Assembly: GCF_028858725.1 (NCBI RefSeq)
Contig: NC_084763.1
Location: forward strand, 6,758,001 to 6,822,000
Origin: Colius striatus
Lineage: Eukaryota; Chordata; Aves; Coliiformes; Coliidae
Direction of reading: 5' to 3'
DNA: 64,000 bases
Below are positions 37,701 through 48,324 of this stretch, one piece after another. Every line of letters begins with the position of its first letter. Position 1 is the stretch's first letter. Made by a program: the position numbers and the translations under genes. The notes beneath the pieces are model-generated. The model was not told the DNA's origin. It made no database searches and saw only the letters and a program-made list of their open reading frames with translations.

Positions 37701-38070
37701 GTTGTCAAAAGGCTCCTCAGGGAGCAGACAAGTGGCCATATTATCCACCAGTCCTGGTTTATAACGATCACTTACACAGACATCAATTATCACTCCAGCA
37801 GCTGGAGGCTGCTGCAGTGCCTTTGGCGTTGGTGATGTCTTAAAAAAGAAATGCATGACACCAGCACTCAACTGCACTTCTTGCCTTTGAAGCAAAATAT
37901 ATATTTTAACCAATTTCTGTGACTTTAATCTCTTTCTTGCTATTGCTTTCAATCCTGCAATGTCACCACATCAAAATCAGAATGAGCTGCAGGCTTACAG
38001 CTTGCCTCTTACAAGTGTAAGATCATTACAGACGGCTTTGCAAAAATGACAACGGATGCTCAAAGAGGTT

Positions 38071-38102
38071 GTCTACACCACAGAGTGCAGTGTGGTGTAG
38101 AC
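38071..38102. repeat. Perfect 12-bp inverted repeat, 8-nt loop
   Basis: GTCTACACCACA is followed after eight bases (GAGTGCAG) by its exact reverse complement TGTGGTGTAGAC. The pairing is perfect over 12 bases, so the DNA or RNA could form a hairpin. No surrounding gene explains it. Confidence 0.9.
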
Positions 38103-39306
38103 TGCATAAGCTGGTCACACAACTGGAAGGAAGGTTGCTCTACCAGCATACTACTCTGCCTGATCTAATTAGCTATGAAACCTTTGGACCTTGACTTGTC
38201 TCTAAGGCTAGTGTAATGCTAACACGATACTGCTTTGAATCGTATAAACATATCCTAACTTTGCTCACGGATTCTTTTTTCCCTAGGGATGATGAAAGGG
38301 AAAACCATGTAGAAATTATATAGGGGTCAGTCAGTGATGATGAACATGAAGAATATTGTGGTGGGTTTGTTTCCACAGTCATTTTTGAGAGCTGGATTTA
38401 ATTTTATAAGCACACACTCTGCATGCCAGGTAATTCACATCACTCTAGGTAATTCACATTCACTCTAGAAGTATCTAGAGCAGCTACAAATAGTTACTGT
38501 CCTGAGTCAGAAGAGGATTTTATTGAATTTAACCACCCAGTCTTAACCCTGTAGAGATGCAGTAGCTCAGTTGTAGCTGGAGCAGAACAAGTAGACACCC
38601 ACAAAGTCTTCACCCCTCAGTTCTGAACTAGGCCTGGAAGCCAAGGGTTTTCGGAAAAGAAGAACCATGCCCTTGATTCTTGTAATAACGTTTTGCAATA
38701 GATCACACAGGAAGTGCTGTTTCCTATTTTCAGATATAGGGTTTAACTATGTGTTTGTTCACAAAGAAGAAGAAGAAGACACGGTCAGACAAAACAAGCT
38801 TGATAAATCAGTGAGTAGATATTTTTTTCCCTTTTTTTAACAAGTAAATGTATATATATAGATGATATAGTCACTCAGTGGGGAAGTATATGGGCCTAAT
38901 GAGTGGCAGTAGAGCTACCACTCATGCAGAGACACTATCTTCAAGAACAATTGGGTCATGTAACTAGTTTACAACTCAGGAAAAGGCTAAATGTGACAGT
39001 AGAGAATTGAATTGGATAAACAGTGTAGAAAATGATAATCTTTTTTTGTACTAGAAACTTACTGGGTTGTGGTTTCAAAGCTGCTCCGGGAGGTAAAATA
39101 GCTTGCAAATGTTTTCTACTGAGGATATAAATCCTTCACACTTAATCTAACCTCTCCAAATCTAAGCCATGTCTTGCTTTCTCAGATGCATATGGCAGAT
39201 TTTTTTCATCATTCTCCTATCACAGTTTATTTGTATTATCCAAACATTCAATCTGTTCCAGGTAGTGTTTCATTATCTTGTTATGAAGGGATTGGGATTG
39301 GTTCCT

Positions 39307-39345
39307 CTTTCTAATGTGATTTCTTCGAGCCATCACATTAGAAAG
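39307..39345. repeat. Perfect 14-bp inverted repeat, 11-nt loop
   Basis: CTTTCTAATGTGAT at 39307-39320 is followed by an 11-base loop and the exact reverse complement ATCACATTAGAAAG at 39332-39345. It could form a stable hairpin. No known transposon ends are visible around it. Confidence 0.9.
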
Positions 39346-39992
39346 CCTGTACTCCATATCTCAACTGGAGATATTAGTTTTATGGCCAGTCATGATGAGG
39401 ATTGTACTTTTTGTTATTGAGGTTTTCTATGAATAAAAATCATCAATAGTACATTGGAATTGTACTATTCTCACCTACAAGGAGAAGTGAGCTCCTCTGC
39501 TTGGATAAATGAGATCTGACACTTGGACATTAGCCAAAAAGCTACACTAACCTAAGAATATAATGTTTTGTAGTATATGAAATATGTGGCTACAGCAACA
39601 TTGGCTTTCATGGGAGAATTCCCTATCATTTGCCAGGAACACCTGACAGTGCCAGAGCACTCCGCTTGAATTTCTCTGTGTGGAGACTCATATAAATAAC
39701 AAGGCAGGGGCATGATCCTATGACATATGTTGGTGGTCTCCACTCCAGACTATTACCTTTCTTTCCTTTTTTTACACTTGAATTCATCCCTGGAATGGTT
39801 GTGACTACAACTGTTGTTTGAATTACTCTGAATCCTATGTTTTATCTAAAGCACTTTAAGCTGAGACACGGGAAAAAAAAAATCACCTGAAGAAAGATAC
39901 TAGCACAGAATTTGGTCTACACAAGAGAAAAGCCCTCTTACACAGACAGTTGTGATTTGGAGGAAGACATTTAATAGCTCTCTTGTTTCTCA

Positions 39993-40796
39993 GAGTCCAG
40001 CACAGGGCCACTAAGGTAATCAGGGGACTGGAACATCTTTCACATGAGGAAAGGCTGTGGGAACTGGGGCTGTTTAGTCTAGAAAAGAGAAGACTGAGGG
40101 GGGATCTTATTGACATTTACAAATATCTAAGAACCAGCAATGTGCCATTTACAAATATCATAAGCCAGCAATGTGTCCTCGTGGCCAAGAAGGCCAATGG
40201 TATCCTGGGATGCATCAAGAAGAGTGTGAGCAGCAGGTCGAGGGAGGTTCTTCTCCCTCTCTACTCTGCCCTGGTGAGGCCTCATCTGGAGTCCTGTGTC
40301 CAGATCTGGGCTCCTCAGCTCAAGAGGGACAGGGAAGTGCTGGAGAGAGTCCAGCACAGGGCCACCAAGATGATCAGGGGAATGGAACATCTTCCTTAAG
40401 AGGAAAGACTGAGAGAACTGGGGCTGTTTAGTCTGGAGGAGATTGAGAGGAGATCTTATTAACATTTACAAATATCTAAATGATGGGTGTCAGGAGGTTG
40501 GGGCATCCCTATTTTTCTATAGTAGCTAGTAACAGGACAAGGGGTAATGGGGTGAAGCTGGAACACAAAAAGTTCTATTTAAATATAAGAAAAAACTCTT
40601 TCAGTGTGAAGTTGAGGGAGCCCTCGCACAGGCTGCCCAGAGGGGTTGTGAAGGCTCCTTCCTTGGAGGTCTTCAAGACCCACCTGCACATGTTCCTATG
40701 TGACCTGATCTAGGTGACCCTGCTTCTGCAGGGGGGTTGGACTAGATGATCTCTAAAGGTCCCTTCCAACTCCTACCATTCTATGATTCTATGATT
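39993..40796 (+). mobile_element. CR1 LINE with internal rearrangement
   Basis: A 5'-truncated CR1 of about 800 bases ending in the normal 3' tail (GGGGGGTTGGACTAGATGAT, then CCATTCTATGATTCTATGAT). It is not colinear with the consensus. A segment at 39993-40130, which belongs late in the element, is followed by an earlier segment from about 40150 ('agccagcaatgtgtcctcgt'), and then the late segment occurs again at 40347-40479. The element therefore contains a duplicated piece of about 135 bases. The frame is broken and the copy inactive. Confidence 0.88.
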
Positions 40797-42954
40797 TCCA
40801 GCATTTATACTACTCTTTTACTGTATTTGTTTAGGTAAGAATATCTCCTGCTGCTTTTGTCTTGCAACCACACAAACTGACCCTATTTAACTGCACAAAA
40901 GCTCAGAATTTTTGCAAGACTGTCTTTCTGGTTTTGGTGGGGAACAGAAACAATTGGAGGGTTCACAGAGAATTAAGTCTGTTTTTTCCAGCCCAGAAGA
41001 CATTTTTCCTTGAAAATTCTGCAGGGGTGAAAGAAATCTCATCAGGTAGGAAGTAAGCAACTCTAAAGAGATGTTTATAATGCTCAGCTGTTATAAAAGA
41101 AACAGAGGTTTCCAAGATGACATTTAATGTTGGAAGGGACTGTCTTTCCCCAATCACATCCTGGAAATAAATCCTGTGGTCACTACCACATGGAAAGGGA
41201 AACTATCAGCTCAGTCTTACACATAGCATTCAGTTTAGTCTTCCATCTTCTCCTTCAGCTTTCTTGGTAACTCAAGAAAAGTAGTTTTGTGCTGGCTCCT
41301 CAAAATGTTTTTGGTGTCTGCACACAGTCTTCTCTGCAGTTTTGCCTGTCCAGAGACTCCTGGAAAGTCAAGGGCAAAGTTAAATAGGGAGAGCTGTAAG
41401 AAAGCTTTCTCTTGCAACACTTGCTATCAGGATATGGGGGCACTATCTTCTTTGACTTGAGTTTCAGTTTTACACTGTGCTACATTGTACTTCTTTCCTC
41501 ATAAAGTGCCCTAGATGCTGCTGACACATACTTTTAAGCTGACTACAAGCCATTAAGCAATCTCTTTTTCTGTATGACAAACACTGCCATTTGTGAAAAG
41601 GAGAGTGAAAGCAGTGGGGGTAGTGGCATGTTGCTCCTTCATACATTTCAAAAGAGAAACCTTGTCTTAGACCATAAAAAGGAGCAAGAAACTTTCGGGG
41701 GGGGGGGGGGGGTGGGGGGGTGGGGGGGTGGGGGTGGTGGTTCAGTTGTCAGGTGACTCATTAGTGTGTGAATGCTCTTCTAACTTGTACTTAACAAGCA
41801 TTCTACTTTCTGTCAGGAAACTTTGTCCAAATCTCCTTTAGGGCACAGCAGACTCACTGAGCTGTGACAACTGCCACCCCTTAATAAGTCAGTGTAACAA
41901 CTCAGGAGCCTCTTGGTTTGAATTACTCTAAGATGGAAGTGTGTCATATCAGATAGACAACCAGACCAGATATCAATATAGATAACAGCCAACACTCGAG
42001 AGCTAATGAGGCTTCTCTGAAAGCAGACAAAATAGAAAAAGACATGATTCAGAGCTACATTCTCATTACAAGAATCTCTGATGTTGTCTGAGATCAATTT
42101 TTGTTAAAACTTAAAGAAATGAAATTATATTAACTGCGGCTCACAACATTACAATCATTAAAAGAGTATTTTATTCTCCCATCTAAGTTATAACCTCATT
42201 TTCTCTTCAAGAACCCTTTCCTGGCATGCAGCAATTTGGCACGGGGGTTGATCACACTTCACTGTATCCAACTTGTTGGTGACTCAGAATGTAACCAGCC
42301 CTCTGATAGGAAATGAGAGTGGCCTCAAATTGGACTGCTTATACACTTAAAAGCTTTTGCATGATAAGCACACAGGAGAAATTAGAAGGTAAGGAGGGCA
42401 CTAAAGAGAAAGTTCTCGTTTTCTTACACTTCTACCTTAGACTTGACCCAGTTATAGAAATTGTCCAGAATTTCTGTTAGCAATCAAAACTACCTTGGGC
42501 ATGCAGAAACTGTGGGTTTGTGGGCAGAACAGTGGGCACCGATGGCTAAAGGCAGTCTTTAAAGTCAATGAGAAAGCCCTAAAATGACTTCCTGAATATT
42601 CACTTGTAGTTTTGGAAGGAAAATAAGGGGGAAATAAGCCAAATAATCACAAATTCCTAAATCAGAATCTATCAGAAGAGCATGTTTATACTATCATCAG
42701 AGCAGAGATATACCTGGAGATTTCTCAGCTAACATACCCACTTCTGAAGGCTCATACCTAGATACATACAGAGAATTGTTTTAACACTGTGTGATCAACA
42801 AAATTTGTTCAAGAAGATTACTTGTATTATATATTTATCTACTGAGGAAAAAAAACTTAGATGAAAATTAGGTCCTCTGGATTCTGAATGGTCTGTAATT
42901 ACATCTGAGGAAATATTCCTTTCCTCAAATGGCTGAGGAAGCTGACATGAGCTT
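40797..42954. other. Intergenic DNA with a long G run
   Basis: Apart from the G-rich tract at 41697-41740 I see no repeat or exon. The open frame through the G-tract (41574-41756) reads poly-glycine and is an artefact of base composition. Confidence 0.5.
41697..41740 (+). repeat. Poly-G tract, G-quadruplex potential
   Basis: The tract starts with 16 consecutive G, then runs of 7, 7, 5, 2 and 2 G separated by single T bases. Four or more G runs with one-base loops match the pattern of a very stable parallel G-quadruplex on the + strand. Such tracts are also prone to length errors in sequencing, so the exact length is uncertain. Confidence 0.9.
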
Positions 42955-43107
42955 AAGACACTTCAGAAATTCCACATGCTAGAGCTCAGAATGGTGTACC
43001 ATGTCATTAAATTGAGTTTCTACCAAAAAGCAGACCAGGAACCTGCCTCTATGTCACTCCAGCACAGGGTGTTTCCTCAGTTACATATAATCTTGCAGAA
43101 CTGAAGT
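42955..43107 (+). repeat. Upstream paralogous block of the CCR2-like gene
   Basis: About 150 bases align with 57601-57728 upstream of the CCR5-like gene. Shared landmarks are ACTTCAGAAATTCCACATGC against ACTTCAGGGATTTCACAGGC, GGAACCTGCCTC against GGGGCCTGCCCC, CACTCCAGC in both, and CAGTTACATATAATCTTGCA against CAGTTACATTTAATCTTCCA. It is a remnant of the tandem duplication that made the two genes and may include a promoter or non-coding exon. Confidence 0.6.
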
Positions 43108-44905
43108 GCAAAGAGAATGCAGTGGTGGTTTTGAGAATGTGGTCTCTGCAAAAGAAGTCTTTAGTCACTCAAGGTAGACCTCACCACTGAAAAAGATGGG
43201 GGGCGGTAAGCAGGAAAGAAGCCAACGTTGCTGCACTACATGAGTGATCAGGGCTTGCACAGCAAGTTGGGGCAGACACACTATCTGCAGTCTCCTGTAT
43301 CAGAAACAGTCTGTTGCCTTTGCCAAGCAAACATCAAATTGTCTTTGTCAAGGCAACAAATTGCCAGGAACATGCAGATTTCAAAACATGCTATGAACAG
43401 CCACCAATCTGCCATGAGGTGCCTGCCAAAAGCAGTCAGGGTAACACAGGAAGAAAGAGTAGCCCTTTTACCTAACAGCTAATAACCCTATTTCAGTGAG
43501 TACCACACACATCAATTTCACTTTGCCACTAAGTAACCAGGAAGCACATTTGGTCCCTCTGACACCCATCTTCACAAAAACCTCTCCCTGGCTTCTCATA
43601 GGAGATGTAGGAATTCTTCCATTTCCTTCAGAGGTTGTAAGAACACAGATCTCAACTTTTTGGGATCAACTTACACAAACCTATGCTTCTGCATCTGACC
43701 TGCAGTCCCACCAGAGGCTTGGGAAAGGGGGATGGTTTGGTGACAGGAAAGGCTGACATCAAAGTATAAGCCTTTATCTGCTCACATTATAACAAAACTT
43801 GCCTGAGGGCTCTCACAGCTCTGCTGCACACTTATCTTCCAGGCCATGACTCCTTGCAAGAGAAGCCCAGTCCCTCCAACAGTCCCCAAAACAAAACTGA
43901 AGGGACAGAGAGTTTGAGCAACCCTCGCACTTCCTCAATTACACTGTCACCTCACTGGAAAGACAAAGTATCACAGAGGATGGAGAACAATAAAACAAAA
44001 CCACTGCTATACATGAAGAACTCTTAGTGGATGCTCAGGGTAATAGCTATATGCATCTTTTGCCTTTATGCCTCCCCCAAGATGCTTTGCCAATCTAAAC
44101 TTTGGAGCTTCTGAATCACAGCAGTTTAACAGCTACTGAAACAAGGCATCAACATTTCTTTCATCCCTGAGCACTGGGAAGGTCTTTCAACTGACAGAAA
44201 GATGCCACAACAGATACAGGTGTTGTATCCACTGATAGGAACTGCCATTGTTTATGCCATTTGCCAAGGTTTGCCTGTTTGTTCATTCTACAGGACTGCA
44301 CACAATTTCCATTCCAAAGTTACCCCAAACCAGCACACTTCCATGGCCTACGCCTGACCCTGACTCTGTAAAGGACACAGCATCTGCCATTTGGACCCAG
44401 ATCAACACTGCCAACACTCAGGACAGCAGGTCCATCAGGTGAGTATGTTTAGTAGGGTGCAAAGGTCATTTCCACACCTCCAGTGACCCAATTCCCATAG
44501 GCATTCAGGCTTCCGGAAAGTCACAAACAACCCGAACAAGTAGCAGTCAGTTAGTTATGTTTCACCCATGTCACAACACCTTTGCAGACATCAGTTTGCA
44601 CCTTGCCAGTGCCTGGTCCTCCTTGGCTGAGGGTTACAGCACAGCTGTGCTCTGCATGCCAGCTGCTGTGCTTCCCTGTTACTGCCTTGCTGCCTCACTT
44701 TGAAAAGCCAATGCTGAGAACCATAGCACCAAACTACCCACTGCTCAGATCAAGCTTATGCTTGTGGAAGGTGACAGGCTCTATTGAAGAGGAAAAACAC
44801 ACCAGACAGACAGCATACACGTAGGAAGGGACAGGAAGCACACTTCCAACAGGCAGCAAAGACTTCACAGGTACATAGATGGACTTCCTGCGAGCTCTGC
44901 AATTT
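43108..44905. other. 1.8-kb segment present only before the CCR2-like gene
   Basis: In the CCR5-like copy the flanking homologous blocks are directly adjacent (57728/57731), whereas here they are 1.8 kb apart. The segment is therefore an insertion on this side or a deletion on the other. A TGCAA pentamer occurs at both edges (43107-43111 and 44898-44902), which could be a target-site duplication but could be chance. I recognise no transposon protein. The segment contains a strong splice donor at 44439 (separate entry). Confidence 0.5.
44438..44444 (+). promoter_or_regulatory. Candidate 5' UTR exon donor, CCR2-like gene
   Basis: CCATCAG followed by GTGAGT is a full-consensus splice donor, 0.6 kb before the acceptor of the coding exon at 45045-45046. 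It could end a non-coding first exon of the CCR2-like transcript, as CCR genes commonly have such exons. The start of this exon and its use are not shown by the sequence. Confidence 0.3.
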
Positions 44906-45057
44906 CATTTTCTTCCACATCTTGACACAGTAATGTTTACATGCTCAACAATAAGCATTCTACCTGAGGACATCAGTGAGTTTCATTCTCCTTGCTGCCA
45001 AGCTTAAGAGTTTCCTTGAGTTTAACATCTTTTTCTTCCTTTCCAGACCAAACCACC

Positions 45058-46128
45058 ATGGAAAACTACACCATGGACTCTGATGACTGGCCAGTGACAA
45101 CAGAATTTGACTACAGTGATTCAACACCATGCCCAGGAACTGAGGAAAAGCACTTTGCAGCACGACTTTTGCCACCACTTTATTCTTTGGTGGTGATATT
45201 TGGCCTCACAGGCAACATGCTCGTTGTCCTTATCCTGGTAAAATACAAGAGACTGAAGAGCATGACTGACATCTACCTGCTCAATCTGGCAATTTCTGAT
45301 TTGCTCTTTGTATTTTCTCTCCCTTTTTGGGCTTACTACGCTGTTCACGACTGGATTTTTGGGGAGGCACTGTGTAGAATTCTCTCTAGTGTCTACCTCC
45401 TTGGCTTCTACAGCGGCATCTTCTTCATAATCCTGTTGACCCTCGACAGGTATCTGGCCATAGTGCACGCAGTGTTTGCTTTAAAAGCCAGGACAGTTGC
45501 CTATGGCATCCTCACCAGCACTGTCACGTGGGCTATTGCAATTTTTGCTTCTGTCCCTGGGATAGTATTTCACAAAACTCAGAGGGAAAATTCCCGTTAT
45601 ACTTGCAGCGCTCATTATCCAAATGATGCCCCAATAAATTGGAAGTATTTCTATACTTTAAAGATGAACGTTCTGGGACTTATTGTTCCAATGTTCATTA
45701 TGATTTTTAGTTACTCACAAATTCTAAAAACATTACTGAGGTGTAGGAATGAGAAAAAACAGAAGGCAGTCAGGCTTATTTTCATGATCATGATTTTTTA
45801 CTTCATCTTTTGGACACCCTTCCATATTTCTTCTTTTTTGCATACATTCCAAGCCTCACTTTTTGTCCCAAATTGTGAAATCAACGGTAAACTGGAGAAA
45901 GCAATCCAAGTGACAGAAACAATCTCAATGATCCACTGTTGTATCAACCCTGTGATTTATGCATTTGTTGGAGAAAAATTTAGGAAGTATCTTCACAGCT
46001 TTTTCCGAAAGCATGTTGCAGTCCACCTCTGCAAAAAATGTCCAGGGCTTTATCGTGAAAAATTAGAAAGAGTTAGTTCCACATTCACACCATCTACTGC
46101 AGAACATGACATCTCTACTGGACTGTAA
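45058..46128 (+). CDS. CCR2: CCR2-like CC chemokine receptor
   Basis: Encodes a 356-residue seven-transmembrane Gi-coupled receptor expected on monocytes and other leukocytes. The start is the ATG in an ACCACCATGG Kozak context, 11 bases after an acceptor (TTTCCAG, AG at 45045-45046). Longer upstream frames cross that acceptor and are not coding. Visible: N-glycosylation site Asn3 (NYT), acidic N-terminus with Tyr19, Cys25/Cys273 and Cys106/Cys183 disulfide pairs, TM1 about 40-62, SLPFW in TM2, [11 protein letters not shown] at 130-140, RNEKK before TM6, HCCINPVIY at 293-301, GEKFRKYL at 305-312. I assign CCR2 from the tail: [10 protein letters not shown] and the TPST.E...S.GL ending recall mammalian CCR2, though VAVHL and EKLERVSST also recall CCR1/CCR3. 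Residues 1-188 differ from the CCR5-like neighbour at only four positions (85, 111, 148, 180), so ancestry by the N-terminal half is uninformative. Gene order CCR2 then CCR5 on the same strand matches mammals. Confidence 0.82.
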   Translation: MENYTMDSDDWPVTTEFDYSDSTPCPGTEEKHFAARLLPPLYSLVVIFGLTGNMLVVLILVKYKRLKSMTDIYLLNLAISDLLFVFSLPFWAYYAVHDWIFGEALCRILSSVYLLGFYSGIFFIILLTLDRYLAIVHAVFALKARTVAYGILTSTVTWAIAIFASVPGIVFHKTQRENSRYTCSAHYPNDAPINWKYFYTLKMNVLGLIVPMFIMIFSYSQILKTLLRCRNEKKQKAVRLIFMIMIFYFIFWTPFHISSFLHTFQASLFVPNCEINGKLEKAIQVTETISMIHCCINPVIYAFVGEKFRKYLHSFFRKHVAVHLCKKCPGLYREKLERVSSTFTPSTAEHDISTGL

Positions 46129-46635
46129 AAATACATCAAAACATAGGTTAGTAATTGCTGCATCACTCGCTTTGCCTTAAGGATTGCCTGATGTTATTAA
46201 AGGTCTTTATGCCAACCACCACTGAAAACTGTACGACCTTCAGTTCTTGTGGTTAACGGTTCCCTGCAGTTACAGCATTTTCCATTCTTAAACTAGAAGA
46301 ATCAGTGAGCTCTCCAGGAAACATTAACTCCACATCTGGATCACGGCAAGATACGAATGAGGCCCAGAATAATACGATTCTGTTTCTTCACCCAGATTCT
46401 ATCCATGAACAAATACCAGTGAGACTTACCCGGGAGAATACAATACTGAAGAAACTAAGGAGTAATATGTGGCCTCACAAGAGCCATTTACTGTTCTGTG
46501 ACTCTTCTCAGATAAACACTGGGAAGAAGCTTCGAGGATTGATGTACCTGTTTAATATTCAGCATTAATGGAACACCTTTTGTAAGGCTTTTAGCTTTCT
46601 TAATTTTTCCCCCCTACTTTTTTTTCCCCTACACA

Positions 46636-46641
46636 AATAAA
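46636..46641 (+). terminator. Proximal poly(A) signal, CCR2-like gene
   Basis: Canonical AATAAA about 510 bases after the stop codon of the CCR2-like gene, followed by a T-rich stretch (TATGTTTTC). Confidence 0.5.
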
Positions 46642-48297
46642 ATATGTTTTCATAAAAAGGAGTTCAAGGATGAATGAGATATATGAAGGTAATATCTCTC
46701 CTCTGAGAGGAGAGTTAACTCACCTTTATCTTATTTGGGCTATTTACTCCAGGGATTTACCTGCAAGTTAACAATGTAGATATTTTAAAGTATAATCCTT
46801 TAGCCTAAGTTATAGTATTCTGATTTTAGCTATTTAATTCTATGCCTGCCATATCACTGTCCAGTTGTTAACATTTTCCAAAGTGGGCTTTTAATCACCA
46901 ACATTGTGTTTTCTGTGGGTATAACTTTGCAAGTAACTGTGCACACTGAGTCTACTGACTCTACAAGACAACAACCTGAAAAAACCATAAGCTTGTTTCT
47001 GACAAATCATATCCCTCCAAGGAAAGCAGCACTACACCAATAAAAGCACCTTAGGAAAGATCTGTAAGGCCAGAATGAAAATTACCTTGGTATTTGCTAT
47101 GCAAGATTCTGTATGAAAAATAAAAACCTCAGGACCCTCTGAAGGATTTTGGAGAGTATGAGCACTGTACTGACTGGAGGCCTCTCTAGTTCTGGACTGG
47201 TAAATCATTTGTGCAAAAGAAGACTTCATGTGGCAGATGCAGTATGTGAAGGTAGGCTCCTGCATGAGAAAAAGCCTGCTCTTCACATACACAGTAAGTG
47301 TGGTGTTTGGGACACACTTCTAGGGGAGACAGTAGCCTTGGAACTGCAAAAGCAACCAACTGCAGAGGAGACATATCTGCTCTCCTTTCCCAGGAGAAGA
47401 GTGCCCATAGCCAACTGGTGCCTCAATTAGAACTGCATGCTAGATGAAGACTCAAGACTACTACTCTACTGGTGTCCTGTGGCCATACATTTATGCCATT
47501 ATTAGGAGTTTTCATAAAAGAAAGTAGTATTCTAGGCACACTATTAGCAAAGAGGAGGGAGGTCCATAGTGGAGAACTACTTGGTTCAAACTGTAAAGAA
47601 GTGCAGTGTCTTTTTTTTCCCCATTTACTTCACAGGGTACTGCTCCTGCATGTAAAGATTTGCTCATGGAAATCTGGAAGGACGGGTCCAACTGACGTCC
47701 AGGCAATGTAAGGACACAAGAGGGGATTCCAACTACTTAACGTTAGGCGCATCATTAGATGCCTAAATTAAAAGCAAATCTCTTTAAGGTCCCTCAGTGG
47801 TCAACAGAAAAAAAGATGCCTGAGTCAGAAGCAGAACATATGATTTAAATGGCCCCTGAGGAAGATTACTTGTCTAACTGCAGAAGAAACCTGGAAATGC
47901 CAGCCTCTTAATTTGGATATCAGATGCCTTAATCTGGGTGGCCTAAATACTCTTCTCCCTCTAGCCTTAAAACACCAAGATGCTGCTTATATTAGTTCTT
48001 AGCTTTTATCCTATCAGCTATTATAACCTGATCACTACCTTATGAGGTCAATAGGCACAGACAGACTAAAGAAAAGACCAAAAACTATCCTCACAGAAAA
48101 CCTTCCTGCTCGGAAATAATATTTTTTCCTTTAGTTTGTACTTTTTCACTGAAGTGAAAGCACCTTTTTAATATTAAAGCATTAGTTAGTTCAGTGTGAC
48201 ACAAATCCTGCTGTAACTGTAATATTTCTAGTGCTGTGTTTTGTGCTAAATTCTTATCTTGTTGGAATTACATTTTTCATGTTAATGCAGTGAAATT

Positions 48298-48303
48298 AAT
48301 AAA
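48298..48303 (+). terminator. Possible distal poly(A) signal
   Basis: AATAAA followed within a few bases by a TG-rich TCTGTGTCTG. The solo LTR begins only 22 bases later, so the insertion lies at the expected cleavage region. Confidence 0.4.
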
Positions 48304-48324
48304 ATCTGTGTCTGAAAAACAATA

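Larger units (their letters stand above)
32597..39992. other. Intergenic DNA
   Basis: No coding exon recognised. It holds an A run near 32752-32765, a short irregular tandem array with TACCAGCTA near 34671-34740, and two perfect inverted repeats at 38071-38102 and 39307-39345 (separate entries). A direct repeat GGTAATTCACAT occurs twice near 38429-38460. Confidence 0.5.
45047..48310 (+). other. CCR2: CCR2-like gene, last exon with possible 3' ends
   Basis: The exon starts after the acceptor at 45045-45046. Two AATAAA hexamers follow: 46636-46641, giving a 0.5-kb UTR, and 48298-48303, giving a 2.2-kb UTR and followed by a TGTGTCTG stretch. Either could be used; the sequence alone does not decide, so the exon end given here is the longest option. 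Confidence 0.4.

Noticed and set aside
39983-40399. 138-codon plus-strand frame
   Set aside because: It is a remnant of the CR1 reverse-transcriptase frame, not a host gene; the same holds for 4989-5342.
44992-45057. N-terminal extension of the CCR2-like protein
   Set aside because: The extension starts at a TTG and crosses the polypyrimidine tract and acceptor at 45045-45046, so it is intron. The same applies to 57820-57885 and 23809-23835.
45121-45468. 115-codon antisense frame inside the CCR2-like gene, with a twin at 57949-58296
   Set aside because: Antisense shadow of a conserved coding region. The near-identical twin merely reflects the gene-conversion tract.
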